Shown: positions 43,508-45,979 of the stretch, one piece after another
Layout of the letters: every line of letters starts with the position of its first letter
Position numbering within the stretch: position 1 is the stretch's first letter
From: Chitinophagaceae bacterium
GTDB lineage: Bacteria > Bacteroidota > Bacteroidia > Chitinophagales > Chitinophagaceae
NCBI GenBank assembly: GCA_025934485.1
Contig: JAICXX010000030.1
Coordinates: 1 to 45,979, forward strand
Direction of reading: 5' to 3'
DNA: 45,979 nucleotides
Made by a program: the position numbers and the translations under genes
Notes under the pieces: model-generated
Databases searched by the model: none
What the model was told of the DNA's origin: nothing
What the model saw: only the letters and a program-made list of their open reading frames with translations

Positions 43508-44855
43508 GCAGTGTTATTAATAAATCTCCTATAACAAGCCCATCGAAATTCCCTGAGCTCATCAAAAGCAAATTAACATTTTTGTAAGATTGTTCCATCA
43601 GCCATTTTTCCAAATCTTTTCTATCCTGGATAACAGCCATCCCCGCTTTGCCAAAACCCGCCTTTACCTTTTCTTCCGGCAGCGGCGGCAACCGTTTCAA
43701 TTCCAGCGCATGCCGGGAATAAAAAACCGCCGCCTCATCGGCCGGATCGAGCGCCCCGTGATATTGGCTCAGAAACTGCTCATTTAGACTGCTATACGTA
43801 TGCAGCTCCAGTACCGCGATCAGTTTCCGGCCCGGGAACTGCATTTTTACAGCCTGGATCGTAGCCTTTACCTTGCTCGGCGCATGGGCAAAATCCCGGT
43901 ACACATTCACCGTGTCGCCCCTGCCTACCAGCTCCAGCCGTTTGGCAGCTCCCGAAAACCCGGCGATGCCCGCCAGGAACTCTTGCGTGTCCATACCTAA
44001 CTCCCTGGCTACCAGGAAGGCAGCATGCAGGTTTAGCAGATTGTGCTCCCCAAAAACTTTGAGTCTGCCCGTCTGGCTATCCAGTTTAACAACTGTTATG
44101 CCGTTTTCGATGGTATACTCCGGGACGCTATAGCCGATCTTCCGAACGAGCGTGGGATGCTCTTCCACCAGCTTCTTCAACACAGGATCGGTCTCATTAT
44201 AAATGAGCACGCCCCCCGGCTCGATCTTATCGATAAAAATGCGGAATTGATCAAGGTAGTTCTCGAAGGTAGGAAACACATTGATATGATCCCAGGCGAT
44301 CCCTGTGATCACGGCGATTTGAGGAAACAGAAAATGGAATTTAGGCCGTTTCTCCAACGCACTGGCCGGATACTCATCTCCCTCGCAAACGATCAACGGC
44401 GCCCCCGTGATGTTCACGGATTGGGGGAAACCATCCAGCCTCGCCCCTACCAGGTAATCGAAGGCCTTGCCGGAATGCTGCAACACCTTCATGATCATCG
44501 CTGTCGTGGTGGTCTTCCCATGACTGCCACCGACCACCACCCGGACCTTGTCCCGGCTTTCCCGGTAGATATATTCGGGGAAAGAATAGATCGGCAATGA
44601 CAGCTCCCTGGCCCGCTGAAGCTCCGGGTTATCCGCCTTCGCATGCATCCCAAGGATCACCGCATCCAATCCGGGATGGATCAGGGCCTGCTGCCACCCG
44701 ATAACGGCCGGTAAGAGGCCCTCCTTTTCCAAATTCGTCCGCGCCGGCTCAAAGATCTCATCGTCGCTGCCGGTGACCACATAGCCTTTTCGCTTCAAAG
44801 CAATAGCAAGCTGATGCATTACGCTGCCGCCAATTGCGATAAAATGTACATTCAT
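43473..44855 (-). CDS. mpl: UDP-N-acetylmuramate:murein-peptide ligase
   Basis: A 460-residue Mur-ligase-family enzyme that attaches recovered murein peptide (L-Ala-gamma-D-Glu-meso-DAP) to UDP-MurNAc for peptidoglycan recycling. The N-terminus FIAIGGSVMHQLAIALKRKGY is specific for Mpl; the ATP loop VGGSHGKTTTT is at 108-117, followed by EGDEYPAS and ITGIAWDHINVFPTFE. The C-terminal Mur domain has FAHAPSKVKATI. Length is normal. The 3' end overlaps the exonuclease start by 35 bases, which suggests translational coupling. Confidence 0.93.
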   Translation of the reverse strand: MNVHFIAIGGSVMHQLAIALKRKGYVVTGSDDEIFEPARTNLEKEGLLPAVIGWQQALIHPGLDAVILGMHAKADNPELQRARELSLPIYSFPEYIYRESRDKVRVVVGGSHGKTTTTAMIMKVLQHSGKAFDYLVGARLDGFPQSVNITGAPLIVCEGDEYPASALEKRPKFHFLFPQIAVITGIAWDHINVFPTFENYLDQFRIFIDKIEPGGVLIYNETDPVLKKLVEEHPTLVRKIGYSVPEYTIENGITVVKLDSQTGRLKVFGEHNLLNLHAAFLVARELGMDTQEFLAGIAGFSGAAKRLELVGRGDTVNVYRDFAHAPSKVKATIQAVKMQFPGRKLIAVLELHTYSSLNEQFLSQYHGALDPADEAAVFYSRHALELKRLPPLPEEKVKAGFGKAGMAVIQDRKDLEKWLMEQSYKNVNLLLMSSGNFDGLVIGDLLITLHATTHSPASDH

Positions 44856-44905
44856 AGTTCAAAATCAATTAGTTACTCAAAACTCCAACTTTCAAGGCCA
44901 AGGGG

Positions 44906-44937
44906 CTTGCGAATGTCGAATTTTTATATTTATTTTG
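44906..44937 (+). promoter_or_regulatory. Possible promoter upstream of the small lipoprotein gene
   Basis: CTTG at 44906-44909 and TATTTTG at 44931-44937, 21 bases apart. If used, the transcript starts near 44944, with a leader of about 190 bases before ATG 45133. The boxes are imperfect. Confidence 0.35.
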
Positions 44938-45132
44938 TATCACCGAGTTGATATTCTTTCTCTATCCTTCGAATTGCCTTCCCAATTTCTTATCGTTTTT
45001 TCGCTCAAACCACCTGGAACAGTTTTTGCCCTAGTCGAAATAACTGTCCGCATCCCTTCCTAAGAATTACCTGGTATCCATTTCCTCATTTGTTTCCAGG
45101 CAATTTATCGTTTCAATCTTAAATACCACAAA

Positions 45133-45267
45133 ATGAGAAAGACAATTTTAATTTTAGCTATCGTTGCTGCTGTGGCCTCCGCTTTTGCATCTTGCGCCTC
45201 TTCCCGCGGCGGTTGCGCTATGAGCCAGGGCTTTGTAGGATACGGTCACTCCGTTAGCGGTCGCTAA
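45133..45267 (+). CDS. Small lipoprotein, 44 residues
   Basis: A short gene. The product starts MRKTILILAIVAAVASAF with lipobox ASC; after the lipid-anchored Cys21 come only 23 residues (ASSRGGCAMSQGFVGYGH and four or five more), containing a second cysteine and an FVGYG segment. Such tiny Bacteroidota lipoproteins are common and of unknown role. Evidence for a real gene: a clean lipoprotein signal, an AT-rich upstream region with a possible promoter, and an intrinsic terminator after the stop. Confidence 0.8.
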   Translation: MRKTILILAIVAAVASAFASCASSRGGCAMSQGFVGYGHSVSGR

Positions 45268-45334
45268 GCATCGGATTATCGCTCGCCGCGAAGCTGGCTG
45301 CGGGCATCCCCACCCTTCCCAAAAACTTTTTATC

Positions 45335-45363
45335 AGGTTATCGGTCTTCGATAACCTTTTTTT
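45335..45363 (+). terminator. Intrinsic terminator after the small lipoprotein gene
   Basis: AGGTTATCG (45335-45343) pairs perfectly with CGATAACCT (45349-45357) around a 5-base loop and runs into seven T. Confidence 0.92.
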
Positions 45364-45442
45364 ATTATCATCCCCACCTCACAGGCGCCGGATGAACTAT
45401 TTCTGCCGGAAAATGTTATTTGCAAGATAACGTTTATATACT

Positions 45443-45775
45443 ATGAATTGGATCCCGCTACATTCTGAGTCTCAGCTCAATGAGATCAAAGCCAAATCGG
45501 CCGACCGTCCCCAGCTCATCTTTAAACACAGTACCCGCTGCTCGACCAGCGCCGTGGTCAAAGGGCGGCTGGAACGAGCCAAAAGACCGGAATCCATCGA
45601 CTTCTATTATCTCGATCTGCTGAGCTTCCGCCCCATCTCAAACCGGGTAGCCGATCTCTTTCAGATCGACCACGAATCCCCCCAGGTCCTCCTGATCCGC
45701 AACGGCGAGTGCGTCTATGACGAGAGCCACATGGGCATCACCATGGACGAGATAGTCGACGCGTCGGCGGCGTAA
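45443..45775 (+). CDS. ytxJ: Bacillithiol-system thioredoxin-like protein YtxJ
   Basis: A 110-residue monothiol thioredoxin-fold protein (DUF2847). The active-site cysteine is Cys33 in FKHSTRCSTSAVV, with the cis-proline region in SPQVLLIRNGE. YtxJ is thought to act as a bacilliredoxin that removes bacillithiol from proteins; the pathway gene bshB1 lies at 8784-9536. The final codons and the TAA stop (IVDASAA) fall in the first unit of the 90-bp tandem repeat. Confidence 0.92.
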   Translation: MNWIPLHSESQLNEIKAKSADRPQLIFKHSTRCSTSAVVKGRLERAKRPESIDFYYLDLLSFRPISNRVADLFQIDHESPQVLLIRNGECVYDESHMGITMDEIVDASAA

Positions 45776-45979
45776 GCAAAAATACCGCCTCGCGTCGACA
45801 AGGTTAATGTCTGGGCCTTCGGCCAGCCGGCCCGTGGCCGGCTCTGCGACGCGTCGGCGGCGTAAGCAAAAATACCGCCTTGCGTCGACATGGTTAATGT
45901 CTGGGCCTTCGGCCAGCCGGCCCGTGGCCGGCTCTGCGACGCGTCGGCGGCGTAAGCAAAAATACCGCCTTGCGTCGAC
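45755..45979 (+). repeat. 90-bp tandem array of the dispersed three-stem repeat, running off the window end
   Basis: Units start at 45761, 45851 and 45941 with a period of 90; two full units and part of a third are present, differing at two positions (CTCGCG/CTTGCG and CAAGG/CATGG). In the first unit GTCGACGCG (45755-45763) pairs with CGCGTCGAC (45791-45799), and GGCGG with CCGCC. Then TTAATGTCTG, GGCC-TTC-GGCC (45814-45824) and AGCCGGCC-CGT-GGCCGGCT (45825-45843). Confidence 0.85.

Noticed and set aside
45755-45979. CRISPR array
   Set aside because: The units are 90 bp and nearly identical throughout; there are no unique spacers and no cas genes.
45755-45979. Integron attC sites
   Set aside because: No conserved GTTRRRY/RYYYAAC ends and no integrase or cassette ORFs between units.

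Overview
The window looks like a chromosome segment of a Bacteroidota, most likely a Chitinophagaceae-type soil bacterium. The evidence is a protease with a T9SS C-terminal sorting domain, an ECF sigma/FecR/STN-domain surface gene trio, bacillithiol genes (bshB1, ytxJ), a DUF5020 outer-membrane protein, a CCDC81-type HU-domain protein, TAnnTTTG-type promoter boxes and few Shine-Dalgarno sequences. The family assignment is inference; base composition is GC-rich for the phylum. I saw no rRNA, tRNA, CRISPR array, phage or transposase gene.

Layout. 1-3339: smc (3' end outside the window). 3517-9536: universal stress protein, TPMT-like methyltransferase, Uma2 nuclease, then a minus-strand run with aguA and aguB (agmatine to putrescine), a fatty acid desaturase and bshB1. 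9780-13635: lpdA with a terminator, a small membrane protein, a membrane-anchored lectin-fold protein and DUF5020. 13817-17119: ECF sigma, FecR and an STN/surface-repeat protein in one operon. 17123-19722: arylamine N-acetyltransferase, exported DinB-like protein, YqjM-type Old Yellow Enzyme. 19766-25815: modABC molybdate uptake, a MacB/FtsX-type permease and a DAO oxidoreductase. 25805-34624: M43/T9SS protease, glutaminyl cyclotransferase lipoprotein, zinc-ribbon methyltransferase, HU-domain membrane protein, and an outer-membrane barrel next to a 1012-residue TPR protein. 34945-39994: DoxX, a membrane protein, thioesterase, CinA, a 2-oxoacid dehydrogenase E2 and a hypothetical. 40035-45775: CBM9-like protein, DMT transporter, GT2 glycosyltransferase, DnaQ-like exonuclease, Mpl ligase, a 44-residue lipoprotein and YtxJ.

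Most genes are housekeeping or envelope functions. The aguA/aguB pair gives putrescine. BshB1 and YtxJ belong to bacillithiol biosynthesis and use. lpdA (E3) and the E2 gene supply two parts of 2-oxoacid dehydrogenase complexes from separate loci.

The most unusual signal is between the genes: a family of dispersed repeats (near 6613, 9612, 12709, 13607, 37583, 40009, 40843, 42609, and a 90-bp tandem array from 45755 to the window end). The better copies share a layout: a long imperfect hairpin with an A-rich loop, the string GCTAATG(T/A)(C/T)TG, a short hairpin with a 3-4 nt loop (usually TTC), and a third hairpin. Stem sequences differ between copies but stay complementary. Several copies supply the stop codon and last residues of the neighbouring gene.
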